A stretch of 64,000 nt of DNA from Cognatishimia sp. MH4019 (GTDB lineage Bacteria; Pseudomonadota; Alphaproteobacteria; Rhodobacterales; Rhodobacteraceae). Within the stretch, counting starts at the first letter, position 1. Every line of letters begins with the position of its first letter. The translations under genes were made by a program, and so were the position numbers. The stretch spans positions 496,001-560,000 of the forward strand of contig NZ_JAHTBL010000001.1 of the NCBI RefSeq assembly GCF_020177595.1, read 5' to 3'. The notes below the pieces were generated by a model. That model worked only from the letters and a program-made list of their open reading frames with translations. It had not been told where the DNA came from and did not search any database. Of the stretch, positions 51,609 to 61,160 are shown in pieces.

Positions 51609-52481
51609 TCAGCTGAGCGCGCGCAACCGCTTAATCAGCGACGACGTATCCCAGCGCCCGCCGCCCATCGCCTGCACGTCCTTATAGAACTGATCCACCA
51701 AGGCCGTCACCGGCATCGGCGCCCCAATCTCGTCGCCTGTCTTTAGACAAATCCCCAGATCCTTGCGCATCCAGTCCACCGCAAAGCCCAGATCAAACTC
51801 ATCATCGATCATCGTCTCATAGCGATTGCTCATCTGCCAAGATCCGGCGGCCCCGGCAGAGATCACCTCGACCACCGCCTTGCCGTCCAGCCCCGCCTTA
51901 TCGGCAAAGTTCAACGCCTCAGACAGGCCCTGCATCAGCCCCGCGATGCAAATCTGGTTGACCATTTTGGTCAACTGACCCGAGGCACTCTCGCCCAGCC
52001 GTTTACACACTTTCGCATACGCCGCCATCACCGGCTCTGCGCGGGCGTAAATGTCCTCATCACCGCCGCACATTATCCCCAGCTGACCGTTCTCAGCCCC
52101 CGCCTGACCACCGGAAACCGGCGCGTCCACAAAGCCCACGCCGATCTCTTTGGCGGCTGCGTAAAGCTCGCGCGTCACGGCTGCCGACACTGTCGTATGG
52201 TCCACGAAAATCGCGCCAGACCCCATGCCCGCAAACGCGCCATCCTCGCCCAGACAGACCGAGCGCAGATCGTCGTCATTGCCCACACAGGCCATCACGA
52301 AGTCACACCCCTCAGCCGCCTCGCGCGGGGTCGCGGCATGGCTCCCGGAATGCTCACCAGTCCAAGCCTCCGCCTTTGCCGTGGTGCGGTTATAGACCAC
52401 GACCTCATGGCCTGCCGCCGCCAGATGCCCGGCCATCGGATATCCCATCACGCCCAGCCCTAAAAATGCAACTTTCGCCAT
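51609..52481 (-). CDS. Beta-hydroxyacid dehydrogenase (3-hydroxyisobutyrate/tartronate semialdehyde type)
   Basis: The 290-residue enzyme has a Rossmann start AFLGLGVMGYPMAGHL, the substrate site DAPVSGGQAGAENGQL and the catalytic lysine in LTKMVNQICIAG, typical of the 6-phosphogluconate-like beta-hydroxyacid dehydrogenases. The exact substrate is not fixed by sequence. Divergent from the acylase gene. Confidence 0.88.
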   Translation of the reverse strand: MAKVAFLGLGVMGYPMAGHLAAAGHEVVVYNRTTAKAEAWTGEHSGSHAATPREAAEGCDFVMACVGNDDDLRSVCLGEDGAFAGMGSGAIFVDHTTVSAAVTRELYAAAKEIGVGFVDAPVSGGQAGAENGQLGIMCGGDEDIYARAEPVMAAYAKVCKRLGESASGQLTKMVNQICIAGLMQGLSEALNFADKAGLDGKAVVEVISAGAAGSWQMSNRYETMIDDEFDLGFAVDWMRKDLGICLKTGDEIGAPMPVTALVDQFYKDVQAMGGGRWDTSSLIKRLRALS

Positions 52482-52561
52482 CGGCTTTTCCCCTCGCTCT
52501 TTCGCAGTTATAGCAAGCCAGACGTAACGGACCCGCCGGGTCTGTCAATGGTGAGGGCAAG

Positions 52562-55021
52562 ATGGCCATTCTCTTTCGCTGGCTGTTCCGTTTGGTGACT
52601 GCAGGCTTCGTCCTTGCCGGTCTGGCCATGGCGCTTGTCTATTATTTTGGCTCCCGCTCGCTGCCCGATTACAGCGGCGAGGTTAGCCTCGAAGGCCCCA
52701 ACGCCCCGATCGAGATCGTGCGCGACAACGCCAACGTCCCGCATATCTTCGCGCAAACCGATGCGGATGTGTTCTTCGGCCTCGGCTATGCCCACGCTCA
52801 AGACCGCCTGTGGCAAATGACGATGCTGCGCCGGACCGTCCAAGGCCGCCTGTCCGAGCTGTTTGGCGACCGCACCATCCAGATCGACGCGCTGCTGCGC
52901 CGCCTTGATCTTTATAACCTCGCCGTCCAATCAGTGGAGGCGCAAGACGCCCCCACGCGCGTCGCGCTGCAAGCCTATGCTGATGGCGTCAATGCGCGCC
53001 TGCGTCAGGTTAATGAGGACGCATTGGGTCGCGGCGCGCCTGAGCTGTTCCTTTTCTCCAACCGCATCGCCCCGTGGCAGCCTGCTGATTCCGTCGCCGT
53101 CATCAAGCTGATGGCCTTGCAACTCAATGGCCAGATCGAAGCCGAAGTGCTGCGCGCCCGCGCCTCCCTCACGCTGGAGGCCGACCGCGTGAAGGATATC
53201 CTGCCCGACATGCCCGGCACCGGCGTCGCTGCCCTGCCCGAATATGCCCAGCTCATTCCCGGCGCAGTCCCGAATATCCGCACGGCCTCCTTGCCCCATG
53301 ACCCGCTCAACCCCGCCAAGCCCCGCGCCTTTGCCGGGGCCTCCAACGGCTGGGCTGCCGCACCTGCGCGCTCTGCCAGTGGCGGCACACTTCTGGCCAA
53401 CGATCCGCATCTGGGCTTCACCGCGCCGTCGATCTGGTATCTCGCGCGGCTTGAGCTGGCCAGCGGCGGCGTCATCGGCGGCACGATCCCCGGCGTGCCC
53501 GTCGTCATGACGGGCCGCAGCGAGACGCTTGGCTGGGGCATCACGTCCTCCTACATGGATGATCTCGACCTGCATATCGAGAAGCTCAACCCCGACAATA
53601 GCAGCGAATACGAGACCCCGACCGGCTTTGCCGAATTCCGCTCCCGCCCGTCTATCATTCAGGTCAAAGACGCCGATCCCGTGACCTTGACTTTGCGCTG
53701 GACTGAAAACGGCCCCGTCCTGCCCGGCACCCAGTTCGATCTGAACACCATAACCCCGCCGGGTCATGTCGTCTCCGTCGCGTGGACGGCGCTGACGCCC
53801 AACGACACCACGATGAGCGCGGCCATGGCCCTCATGAAGGCACAGGATATCGACACCGCGCTTGAGGCCTCCGAAGACTACATCGCGCCTTCCCAAAACC
53901 TCACGCTGGCCGATGGCGACCGCATCGCCATGCGCACCATCGGCGCGATGCCCCGCCGCGACGTCCGCCACCAATCCAAAGGCCGCCTGCCCAGCCCCGG
54001 CTGGCGGTCCGAGAACCGCTGGAAAGGCCGTCTCGACAGCGCGATCAATCCGGTTTTTGTCGCGCCCGACGGCGGCATCCTTGGCAACACGAATAACAAA
54101 ACAGTCGAGCGCCCTTTCCCCAATCACGTCTCCTACGATTGGGGCGACAGCCAGCGCATCCAACGCTGGCAAAGCCTCATGCAATCGCGCGAGGTCCACA
54201 CCCGCGAAAGCTTTATCGAGGCGCAGCTTGATACCGTCAGCATCACCGCCCGCAGCCTTCTGCCGCTGATCGGCGCAGACCTGTGGTTCACCGGCGAAGC
54301 TGCTCCCGATGGCACGCCCGAACGCCAACGCGAGCGCGCGCTGACCCTGCTCGCCAACTGGAACGGCGAGATGAACGAGCATCTGCCCGAACCGCTCATC
54401 TACGCCGCTTGGGTCCGCGCCTTGCAAGAGCGTCTGATCCGCGACGATCTCGGCCCCCTCGCGGATGAGTTCACCCATATCGAACCGCTCTTCATCGAAC
54501 GCGTCTACCGCGATATCGACGGCGCCTCTGCATGGTGCGATATCCGCCAGTCCGCCGCGACTGAGGACTGCACCCAGATTGCCCGCCTTGCCCTTGATGA
54601 TGCGATCATCTGGATCGAGGAAACCTACGGCACGACCCTCGAAAGCCTGCGCTGGGGCGATGCGCATCAGGCCACGCACGATCACCCGGTTCTGGGTGAA
54701 GTGCCCGTGCTGAACTGGTTCGTGAACATCCGCCAGTCCACCTCCGGCTCCGACAACACGCTGCTGCGCGGGCGCACCCTTGGCACCGGGCCGAACCCCT
54801 TCCTCAATGTCCATGGCGCGGGCTATCGTGGCGTCTACGATTTCGCCGATCCCGACAGCTCGGTCTTCGTGATTTCAACTGGCCAGTCCGGCCACCCGCT
54901 GTCGCGCCACTATGACGATCTGGGAGAGCTCTGGCGGCGCGGCGAATACATTCCCATGACGCTTGACCCCGATCTCGCACGGGCCGCCGCCGTGGGCGTC
55001 ACGACACTTGTCCCACGTTAA
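52562..55021 (+). CDS. Penicillin acylase-family Ntn hydrolase (AHL-acylase-like)
   Basis: The 819-residue protein has an N-terminal membrane/signal segment (about 8-28), an alpha domain (IVRDNANVPHIFAQTD, YAHAQDRLWQM), and the autocatalytic cleavage site with nucleophile S261 in FAGASNGWAA, followed by LANDPHLGF and the beta domain. Family members cleave amides such as beta-lactams or acyl-homoserine lactones, so it may take part in quorum-signal degradation or amide uptake. The ATG at 52562 follows GAGGGC. Confidence 0.87.
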   Translation: MAILFRWLFRLVTAGFVLAGLAMALVYYFGSRSLPDYSGEVSLEGPNAPIEIVRDNANVPHIFAQTDADVFFGLGYAHAQDRLWQMTMLRRTVQGRLSELFGDRTIQIDALLRRLDLYNLAVQSVEAQDAPTRVALQAYADGVNARLRQVNEDALGRGAPELFLFSNRIAPWQPADSVAVIKLMALQLNGQIEAEVLRARASLTLEADRVKDILPDMPGTGVAALPEYAQLIPGAVPNIRTASLPHDPLNPAKPRAFAGASNGWAAAPARSASGGTLLANDPHLGFTAPSIWYLARLELASGGVIGGTIPGVPVVMTGRSETLGWGITSSYMDDLDLHIEKLNPDNSSEYETPTGFAEFRSRPSIIQVKDADPVTLTLRWTENGPVLPGTQFDLNTITPPGHVVSVAWTALTPNDTTMSAAMALMKAQDIDTALEASEDYIAPSQNLTLADGDRIAMRTIGAMPRRDVRHQSKGRLPSPGWRSENRWKGRLDSAINPVFVAPDGGILGNTNNKTVERPFPNHVSYDWGDSQRIQRWQSLMQSREVHTRESFIEAQLDTVSITARSLLPLIGADLWFTGEAAPDGTPERQRERALTLLANWNGEMNEHLPEPLIYAAWVRALQERLIRDDLGPLADEFTHIEPLFIERVYRDIDGASAWCDIRQSAATEDCTQIARLALDDAIIWIEETYGTTLESLRWGDAHQATHDHPVLGEVPVLNWFVNIRQSTSGSDNTLLRGRTLGTGPNPFLNVHGAGYRGVYDFADPDSSVFVISTGQSGHPLSRHYDDLGELWRRGEYIPMTLDPDLARAAAVGVTTLVPR

Positions 55022-55139
55022 TTCGTTAAAATATCGTTTATTTACAGTGCGCTAAGGGTGCTGTCGGTATTATGTTAAGCTCTGCGATACCGCGTGGAAA
55101 ATAACCCAGCGTTATCAACACCCGCCCCTCAATCCGCAT

Positions 55140-55157
55140 GGTTTCGCACGCGAAACC
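55140..55157 (-). terminator. Hairpin directly behind hflX
   Basis: GGTTTCG and CGAAACC form 7-bp arms around a four-base loop, starting at the hflX stop codon. There is no T run after it, so it is more likely a 3'-end stabiliser than an intrinsic terminator. Confidence 0.35.
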
Positions 55158-56431
55158 TATAGTTGCGCGAACCGGTCTTTCTGCAACTGAGTCCAGCGCA
55201 GTTCAAACCGCTGACCCGTCTCCAACTGCTCTTCGTGCTGCACCACATCCTGCTCATAAAGCCATGCGCGCTTGCGCCCCTCGGCAAATTCCAGCGTGAT
55301 CTCATCCTCAAACCGCGGCGCTTCCAATGTTGCGGTGATCGCCTCCAGCAAGGTCGCCATTCCCGCACCTGTCAGAGCTGAACATGTGAACACATGCTCC
55401 ATCCGGTCGGCTTGCACCTGCAACGCCACGCCTGCCTCTCCCTCGACCAGATCCATCTTGTTCCAGACCTCCAGCAAAGGTGCGGCTTCGGCCACGCCCA
55501 AGGCCGTCAGAATGTCGCTCACATCCGCTGCCTGCTCTGCCGTTTCGGGATGCGAGATATCGCGCACGTGCAAGATCAAATCGGCGTCCAGCACTTCCTC
55601 CAACGTCGCGCGGAACGCGGCGACCAATTCGGTTGGCAAATCGCTGATAAAGCCCACCGTGTCCGATAGGATCACCTCTGGCCCATCGGGCAACTGCACC
55701 GCCCGCATCGTCGGGTCCAGCGTGGCGAACAGCATGTCTTTCGCCATCACCTTCGCCCCGGTCAGCCGGTTGAAGATCGACGACTTGCCCGCGTTCGTAT
55801 AACCCACCAGCGCCACCACCGGATACGGCACTTTCGCCCGCGCCGCCCGGTGCAGTGCCCGCGTCTTCACGACCTTCGAAAGCTGCTTTTTGATCCGACC
55901 AATCGCGTCATCAATCGCGCGCCTGTCCGCTTCGATCTGCGTCTCGCCAGGACCACCCACAAAGCCAAGGCCACCGCGCTGCCGCTCAAGGTGGGTCCAG
56001 GCCCGCACCAGACGCGTCCGCTGATAAGACAGCGCCGCCATCTCGACCTGCAGCACGCCCTCCCGCGTCCGCGCCCGGTCCGAGAAAATCTCGAGGATCA
56101 GCCCCGTGCGATCCAGCAGCTTCACACCCCACGCCTTTTCAAGGTTTCGCTGCTGAACCGGCGTCACAGGCCCGTCGATCAAAACCAGCTCGACCTCATG
56201 GGCCTCAAAGAGCGCCTTCAGCTCCTCGATCTTTCCCGTGCCAAACAGCAACCCCGGATGCGCGCGCGGCAGGCGCACCACATCCTCGCCCACGACCTCA
56301 AGACCGGGCAAGGCCACAGCCAGCGCCACGGCCTCTGCCAAAGCATGAGCGGGCAGTCGCCGCCCTCGGTCATTTGAGATGTCGGGGTGTAAAACCCAGG
56401 CCCGGGTCACCCCGCGCCCGTGTTCTTCCAT
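55157..56431 (-). CDS. hflX: GTPase HflX
   Basis: The 424-residue GTPase has the HflX N-terminal domain with glycine-rich linker (FGTGKIEELKALF, ERQRGGLGFVGGPGETQIE), G1 GYTNAGKSS, G3 DTVGFI, and G4 NKMD. HflX splits stalled or stressed ribosomes. It lies 5 bp behind hfq, the usual hfq-hflX pairing. Confidence 0.95.
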   Translation of the reverse strand: MEEHGRGVTRAWVLHPDISNDRGRRLPAHALAEAVALAVALPGLEVVGEDVVRLPRAHPGLLFGTGKIEELKALFEAHEVELVLIDGPVTPVQQRNLEKAWGVKLLDRTGLILEIFSDRARTREGVLQVEMAALSYQRTRLVRAWTHLERQRGGLGFVGGPGETQIEADRRAIDDAIGRIKKQLSKVVKTRALHRAARAKVPYPVVALVGYTNAGKSSIFNRLTGAKVMAKDMLFATLDPTMRAVQLPDGPEVILSDTVGFISDLPTELVAAFRATLEEVLDADLILHVRDISHPETAEQAADVSDILTALGVAEAAPLLEVWNKMDLVEGEAGVALQVQADRMEHVFTCSALTGAGMATLLEAITATLEAPRFEDEITLEFAEGRKRAWLYEQDVVQHEEQLETGQRFELRWTQLQKDRFAQL

Positions 56432-56436
56432 CGCGG

Positions 56437-56670
56437 TTATTCTTCGCCGTCGTAGAGGCTGATCGGAGCACCCGGCATGATTGTGCTGATCGCATGTTTG
56501 TACACAAGCTGGGATTGACCGTCGCGGCGCAAAAGCACGCAGAAATTGTCAAACCAGGTGATAACGCCCTGCAATTTCACACCGTTTACCAGAAAGATCG
56601 TCACCGGAACTTTCTGTTTGCGGACGTGATTCAGGAATGCGTCCTGCAGATTTTGTTTATCACCAGCCAT
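56437..56670 (-). CDS. hfq: RNA chaperone Hfq
   Basis: The 77-residue protein contains the Sm1 ([20 protein letters not shown]) and Sm2 ([10 protein letters not shown]) motifs with a short C-terminus, the normal length for Rhodobacteraceae. It forms a hexameric ring that binds small RNAs and mRNAs. Upstream of hflX on the same strand. Confidence 0.97.
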   Translation of the reverse strand: MAGDKQNLQDAFLNHVRKQKVPVTIFLVNGVKLQGVITWFDNFCVLLRRDGQSQLVYKHAISTIMPGAPISLYDGEE

Positions 56671-56807
56671 GATTTTAGGCCCTTTTTTCTTGCGATGACC
56701 CCGGACGGGCCATGAGGAGTGTCAAGTCAGGGCGACAATGCGGGAACATTGAGGAAGAATCCAGCCCCAATATCAGCCTGTTATCCAGATACTTCGCACC
56801 TGCAGCA

Positions 56808-58316
56808 TCAGCGCCTCCAGAAATCAGGGTTCAAAAGCGCGATGATGGCCAAAGTCTCAAGCCGTCCCAGCACCATAGCGGCGATCAGGATGCTTTGCGT
56901 CGCAGTGCTGAGGGCGGCGTAGGAAATCGGAAACGCCGCGGCCTCGGTCGCCAGCGGCCCGGTTGTAGAAAGTGCTGCAACCGTCAGTACAGTGGCCGTT
57001 TCAAAGTCCAGCCCGCTCATCGCCAGAAGCGTCATGATCAAGGCCAGCGTCACGGCAAAAAGCATAAAAAAGATCCATGCGATATAGGCACCTTGGCGCC
57101 GGATCCGCCGCGCCTCCCCACCGCTGCCCGCAATCGAGGACGGATGCACCAGCCGGTCAATCTCGCGCCGCCCGTGCTTGTAAAGCGCATAGACCCGCAG
57201 CAGTTTCACGCCCCCAGCCGTCGTGGCCACCCCGCCCCCGACAAGCGCCAATCCCATCAAGATCAAGCCCGGTGTCTGCAAGCCCGACCAGCTTTGTGCA
57301 TCGCCCCAAAAGCCGCTCGCAAAGCCTGTCGTCGTCAGAAAGGAAATCGTGGTGAACAAACTGCCCCATAGCGCGCGAAACGCGCCGGCGGCGTTCTCGA
57401 TCTGGTCGCCCTCATAGGCCCCCACCCAATGGCGCAGGAACAGCAGCATCGGCACGACACCCGCGATCAGCAAACCAATGCGAAACTCAGGATCTTCGCG
57501 CAGCCGGTTCGAATAGGTCGTCAACTGGTCCGTCCCGAAGGTTTGGCGCGACAGCGCAAAGAGGAAAAAGAGGATGATCAGAACTTCCCCCGCCAAGCCC
57601 GAGCTGCCATTGGCCACTCCGCCTACAGGCGAGATACCGCTTGTCGACAGGATTGCCATGGCATGGCAGATCGCCACGAACGGTGTCTCGCCCACCATCA
57701 CAAGCCCGATCCACAGCACCAGCGTCAGCACCGTATAAATAGGCAGCAACCGCACGCCGTAGCGGGCCAGCCGGTCTGACAAGGTGGTCATCTGGCTGAT
57801 CTGCGTGTAACGGCCCTGCGTGTCATCGCCCGAGCCCACCTCGAACCCGCCTAGATTCAACGGGGCAAGGATCGCCAGCGCCGAAACCCACAGGAATGCG
57901 CCCCCCAGCCAGCCGATGATGGCGCGCCAAAGGTGTAGGCTGTCGGGCAACACGGCGGGATCATCGAACAGCGTCGCTCCGGTCGTGGTCAGGCTTGAGA
58001 CCATCTCGAAATAGGCGCCCAGATAGGTGCCGCTTTCCAGCGCTTCATAAAACGGAACCGCCGCCAGCGCGGGGATCAGCGTGAACGCTCCAAGTACGTT
58101 CAACAACTGATTGCGCGCAGGTTGGCGGATCGGCGTGTCGCGGGTCGCAATGCCCACAAGGATTGTCAGAAAGCTGAACAGGATCGCCCCGTAAAAGAAG
58201 GTGCGCGCCTCGTGCAGGTCGCGCACCACCAGCCCTTGCGCCGCAGGCACCAGCATCGCTAGCGACACCACTCCTGACAGGAGCACCAGCAGAGGAAGCT
58301 CCAGCAGGCGCGCCAT
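56808..58316 (-). CDS. trkH: Potassium uptake protein TrkH
   Basis: The 502-residue membrane protein has repeated membrane-pore-membrane units with the pore-loop blocks SLTTTGATLF, AILSTSGISPVGG, FLTTTGFASG and ALSTTGPLA. It is coupled to trkA by a one-base TGATG overlap. With TrkA it imports potassium. Confidence 0.94.
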   Translation of the reverse strand: MARLLELPLLVLLSGVVSLAMLVPAAQGLVVRDLHEARTFFYGAILFSFLTILVGIATRDTPIRQPARNQLLNVLGAFTLIPALAAVPFYEALESGTYLGAYFEMVSSLTTTGATLFDDPAVLPDSLHLWRAIIGWLGGAFLWVSALAILAPLNLGGFEVGSGDDTQGRYTQISQMTTLSDRLARYGVRLLPIYTVLTLVLWIGLVMVGETPFVAICHAMAILSTSGISPVGGVANGSSGLAGEVLIILFFLFALSRQTFGTDQLTTYSNRLREDPEFRIGLLIAGVVPMLLFLRHWVGAYEGDQIENAAGAFRALWGSLFTTISFLTTTGFASGFWGDAQSWSGLQTPGLILMGLALVGGGVATTAGGVKLLRVYALYKHGRREIDRLVHPSSIAGSGGEARRIRRQGAYIAWIFFMLFAVTLALIMTLLAMSGLDFETATVLTVAALSTTGPLATEAAAFPISYAALSTATQSILIAAMVLGRLETLAIIALLNPDFWRR

Positions 58317-59692
58317 CAGAAAAAGTCGATAGAGACCTGAAGCAACCGCTCGACCTCGCCCACATCCGCGGCCAGGGCGAACAGCGCGATCACATCACCC
58401 TCTTCAATGCGGGTCCCGCCTTTGGGCCGGATCATCTCGCCGCCCTTGATGATGCCGCCCACCAGCACGCCTTCGGGAAAGTCGATATCGCGGACCCTCT
58501 GGCCCGCGATTGGCGAGGTCGACAGCACCTGCGCCTCGATCATCTCGGCCTCAGCGTCGCCTATGGAGTAGACGTTTCGCACGCGCCCATGGCGGATGTG
58601 GCGCAGGATCGAGCTGACCGTCGTGGCGCGCGGGTTGATATATGCGTCCACCTCCAACGGCTGCATCAAAGGCACCAGTGTCGGATCATTCACCAGACAA
58701 ATCGTCATCGAGCACCCGGCAGTCTTGGCGCGTACCGCGGCCAAAAGGTTGGTCTTGTCATCATCGGTGACGCACAACACCGCGTCGGCGCGGTCGATAT
58801 TTGCCTCGGCCAGCAAAGCCTGATCCAGACCGTCGCCATTCAGCACAATCGTGCGCTCCAGCGCGTCTGCGGCCCGTTCGGCGCAAGGACGGTTCTTTTC
58901 GATAACCTTGACCCGAACGCGGTTCGTGCGCGCCTCCAGCGCTTGCGCGACGGTGAGGCCCACATTGCCACCGCCAACAATCACCAGTCTGTCCTGACGC
59001 ATGGTGGTCTTGCCAAAAATCTCCAACGCGCGGGTCATGTCCTCGGTATGGGTGAAGATGTAGCATTCATCGCCCGCAAAGATCTGATCGCCCGCTTCAG
59101 GCGCGAAAAGCTTACCGTCCCGCCGAATGCCAACGACCACGCAGCGCAGCGTCGAAAAGAGGTCCGTCAACTGGCGCAGGGGCGTGTTGATAACCGGGCA
59201 ATCCTCGTCAATCGTGATGCCCAAAAGCTGGGCTTTGCCTTCAAGGAATTCCTCAGTGTCAAAAGCGGCAGGCGCGGCAAGGCGCTGCAAAGCGGCCTCC
59301 GCCACCTCTTTCTCGGGGCTGATGACCACATCAATCGGCAGGTGGTCGCGGCGATAAAGGTCCGAATAAATCGCATCCAGATAGGATTGCGAGCGCAGAC
59401 GCGCGATCTTGCGCGGGATCGAAAAGACCGAGTGCGCGATCTGGCAGGTGACCATGTTCACCTCGTCCGAATGGGTCGCCGCGATAATCATGTCGGCGTC
59501 ATCGGCCCCTGCACGATCCAGAATATCGGGGTAGCTGGCAAAGCCCGCGATGCCCTGCACATCCAGCGTTTCGGTTGCGCGACGCACCAGATCGGCATTG
59601 TTGTCGACCACGGTTACGTCGTTGTTTTCACCGGACAAATGGCGTGCGATTTGCCAGCCGACCTGCCCTGCACCGCAAATGATTACCTTCAT
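58316..59692 (-). CDS. trkA: Trk system potassium uptake regulator TrkA
   Basis: The 458-residue cytoplasmic protein has two tandem RCK modules: first Rossmann start VIICGAGQVGWQIARHLSG and second VIVGGGNVGLTVAQAL near residue 235, each followed by a TrkA_C domain. It binds NAD(H) or ATP and gates TrkH. It lies behind ntrX, the conserved ntrYX-trkAH-hfq-hflX order of alphaproteobacteria. Confidence 0.95.
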   Translation of the reverse strand: MKVIICGAGQVGWQIARHLSGENNDVTVVDNNADLVRRATETLDVQGIAGFASYPDILDRAGADDADMIIAATHSDEVNMVTCQIAHSVFSIPRKIARLRSQSYLDAIYSDLYRRDHLPIDVVISPEKEVAEAALQRLAAPAAFDTEEFLEGKAQLLGITIDEDCPVINTPLRQLTDLFSTLRCVVVGIRRDGKLFAPEAGDQIFAGDECYIFTHTEDMTRALEIFGKTTMRQDRLVIVGGGNVGLTVAQALEARTNRVRVKVIEKNRPCAERAADALERTIVLNGDGLDQALLAEANIDRADAVLCVTDDDKTNLLAAVRAKTAGCSMTICLVNDPTLVPLMQPLEVDAYINPRATTVSSILRHIRHGRVRNVYSIGDAEAEMIEAQVLSTSPIAGQRVRDIDFPEGVLVGGIIKGGEMIRPKGGTRIEEGDVIALFALAADVGEVERLLQVSIDFF

Positions 59693-59752
59693 CGCCGATC
59701 CCTCGCGCTATCGGTCCTGTTGCGTCGCATGGCTTGCCCGAAAGGTCAAACC

Positions 59753-61153
59753 TTACCCGTCATCCTCAACATGCGCGACCCGCGCGCCGGATTTGTTGGA
59801 CGTCACAACCCCAAGCGACTTGAGCTTGCGGTGCAAGGCAGAACGCTCCATCCCGACAAAGGTTGCGGTGCGACTGATATTGCCGCCGAAGCGATTGATC
59901 TGGGTCAGCAGGTATTCCCGCTCAAAGAGCTCGCGCGCCTCGCGCAAAGGCAACGTGGCCAGCGCGCCCGACAGGACAACGCGCCCCTCGTCGACCACCG
60001 GCTCTTCATTTGCTGGCAGCTCGCGCGCGGCGATGGGGCCAGTGCCATCACCCAGAATCAGCACCCGCTCGATCACGTTCTTGAGCTGACGGACATTGCC
60101 GGGCCACGGCATGGTTTGCAGCAGGGCCTGCGCCTCGTCGCTGATTTCTCGGGCGGGCAAGCCCTGCTCGCGGTTGAACAGGTCGATGAAGAAGTCGGCC
60201 AGCACCGGGATATCTTCGCGGCGGTCCTCAAGCGAGGGGACGTCGATCGGGACCACGTTCAGGCGGTGAAACAGCTCTTGGCGGAACGTGTCGGCTGCAA
60301 TCGCGGCCTGCAGATCGCGGCTGGTCGAGCTGATGACCCGCAGATCGACGCGCACCTTATCGGTGCCGCCCACGCGTTGGAATTGCTGGTCCACCAGAAC
60401 GCGCAGGATCTTGGATTGGGTGCCCATGGGCATATCCGCGATCTCGTCGAAATAGATGATGCCGCCATGGGCCTGCTCCAGCAGGCCCTGCTCGACCCCG
60501 CGTTCTGGCGTTTCACGGCCAAAGAGCCGTTCTTCCATCTGCTCAGGCTCAATGGAGGCAGAGCTGACTACGATGAACGGGGCATTCTGGCGATCCGAAT
60601 GGGCGTGGATATAGCGCGCGGCAACCTCTTTACCGACGCCTGCAGGGCCTGTGAGCATCACGCGGCCATTCGACTTGGTGACCTTTTCCAGATGCGATTT
60701 CAATGCCTTGAAGGACGCACTTGATCCAACCATTTCAAGCTCGCCCACATCCTTGCGCTTGAGCACGGAGTTCTCGCGACGCAGGCGAGACGTCTCCATC
60801 GCGCGGGTGATGACGACCATGAGCTGGTCGATATTGAAGGGCTTTTCGATGAAATCGTAAGCGCCCTGCTTGATCGCAGCGACCGCAATTTCGATATTGC
60901 CATGGCCTGAAATGATGACGACCGGCACATCCGGGTTGTCGCGTTTGACGGCTTTCAGAATGTCGATGCCGTCCATCTGGCTGTCTTTCAGCCAGATGTC
61001 CAAGATCAGCAGAGCGGGCGGCTCTTTGTTGATCTCGGCCATCGCGGCGTCCGAGGTGCCTGCCAGCCGGACACTGAACCCTTCGTCTTTCAGAATATCC
61101 CCGATCAGCTCGCGGATATCGCGTTCGTCATCGACAATCAGAATGTCGCTCAT
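59753..61153 (-). CDS. ntrX: Nitrogen response regulator NtrX (GAFTGA loop absent)
   Basis: The 466-residue protein has a receiver with D52 (LLILDIWLKD), an AAA+ domain with a Walker A of the form GPAGVGKE and Walker B IIYFDEI, and a Fis-type helix-turn-helix (ISRTATFVGMERSALHRKLK). Between EERLFGRE and GLLEQAHGG the sigma54-contacting GAFTGA loop is missing, so it probably does not act as a sigma54 activator. It forms a pair with NtrY. Confidence 0.92.
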   Translation of the reverse strand: MSDILIVDDERDIRELIGDILKDEGFSVRLAGTSDAAMAEINKEPPALLILDIWLKDSQMDGIDILKAVKRDNPDVPVVIISGHGNIEIAVAAIKQGAYDFIEKPFNIDQLMVVITRAMETSRLRRENSVLKRKDVGELEMVGSSASFKALKSHLEKVTKSNGRVMLTGPAGVGKEVAARYIHAHSDRQNAPFIVVSSASIEPEQMEERLFGRETPERGVEQGLLEQAHGGIIYFDEIADMPMGTQSKILRVLVDQQFQRVGGTDKVRVDLRVISSTSRDLQAAIAADTFRQELFHRLNVVPIDVPSLEDRREDIPVLADFFIDLFNREQGLPAREISDEAQALLQTMPWPGNVRQLKNVIERVLILGDGTGPIAARELPANEEPVVDEGRVVLSGALATLPLREARELFEREYLLTQINRFGGNISRTATFVGMERSALHRKLKSLGVVTSNKSGARVAHVEDDG

Positions 61154-61160
61154 GCCACCC

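Noticed and set aside
52931-54814. Long open frame on the minus strand opposite the acylase gene (627 codons)
   Set aside because: It is fully antisense to a well-supported acylase with conserved catalytic motifs; high GC removes stops in the mirror frame and the translation has no recognisable domain.
58589-60724. 711-codon open frame on the plus strand
   Set aside because: It runs antisense through trkA and ntrX, both certain, and its translation is low in hydrophobic pattern and rich in Arg/His/Gln, as in shadow frames.
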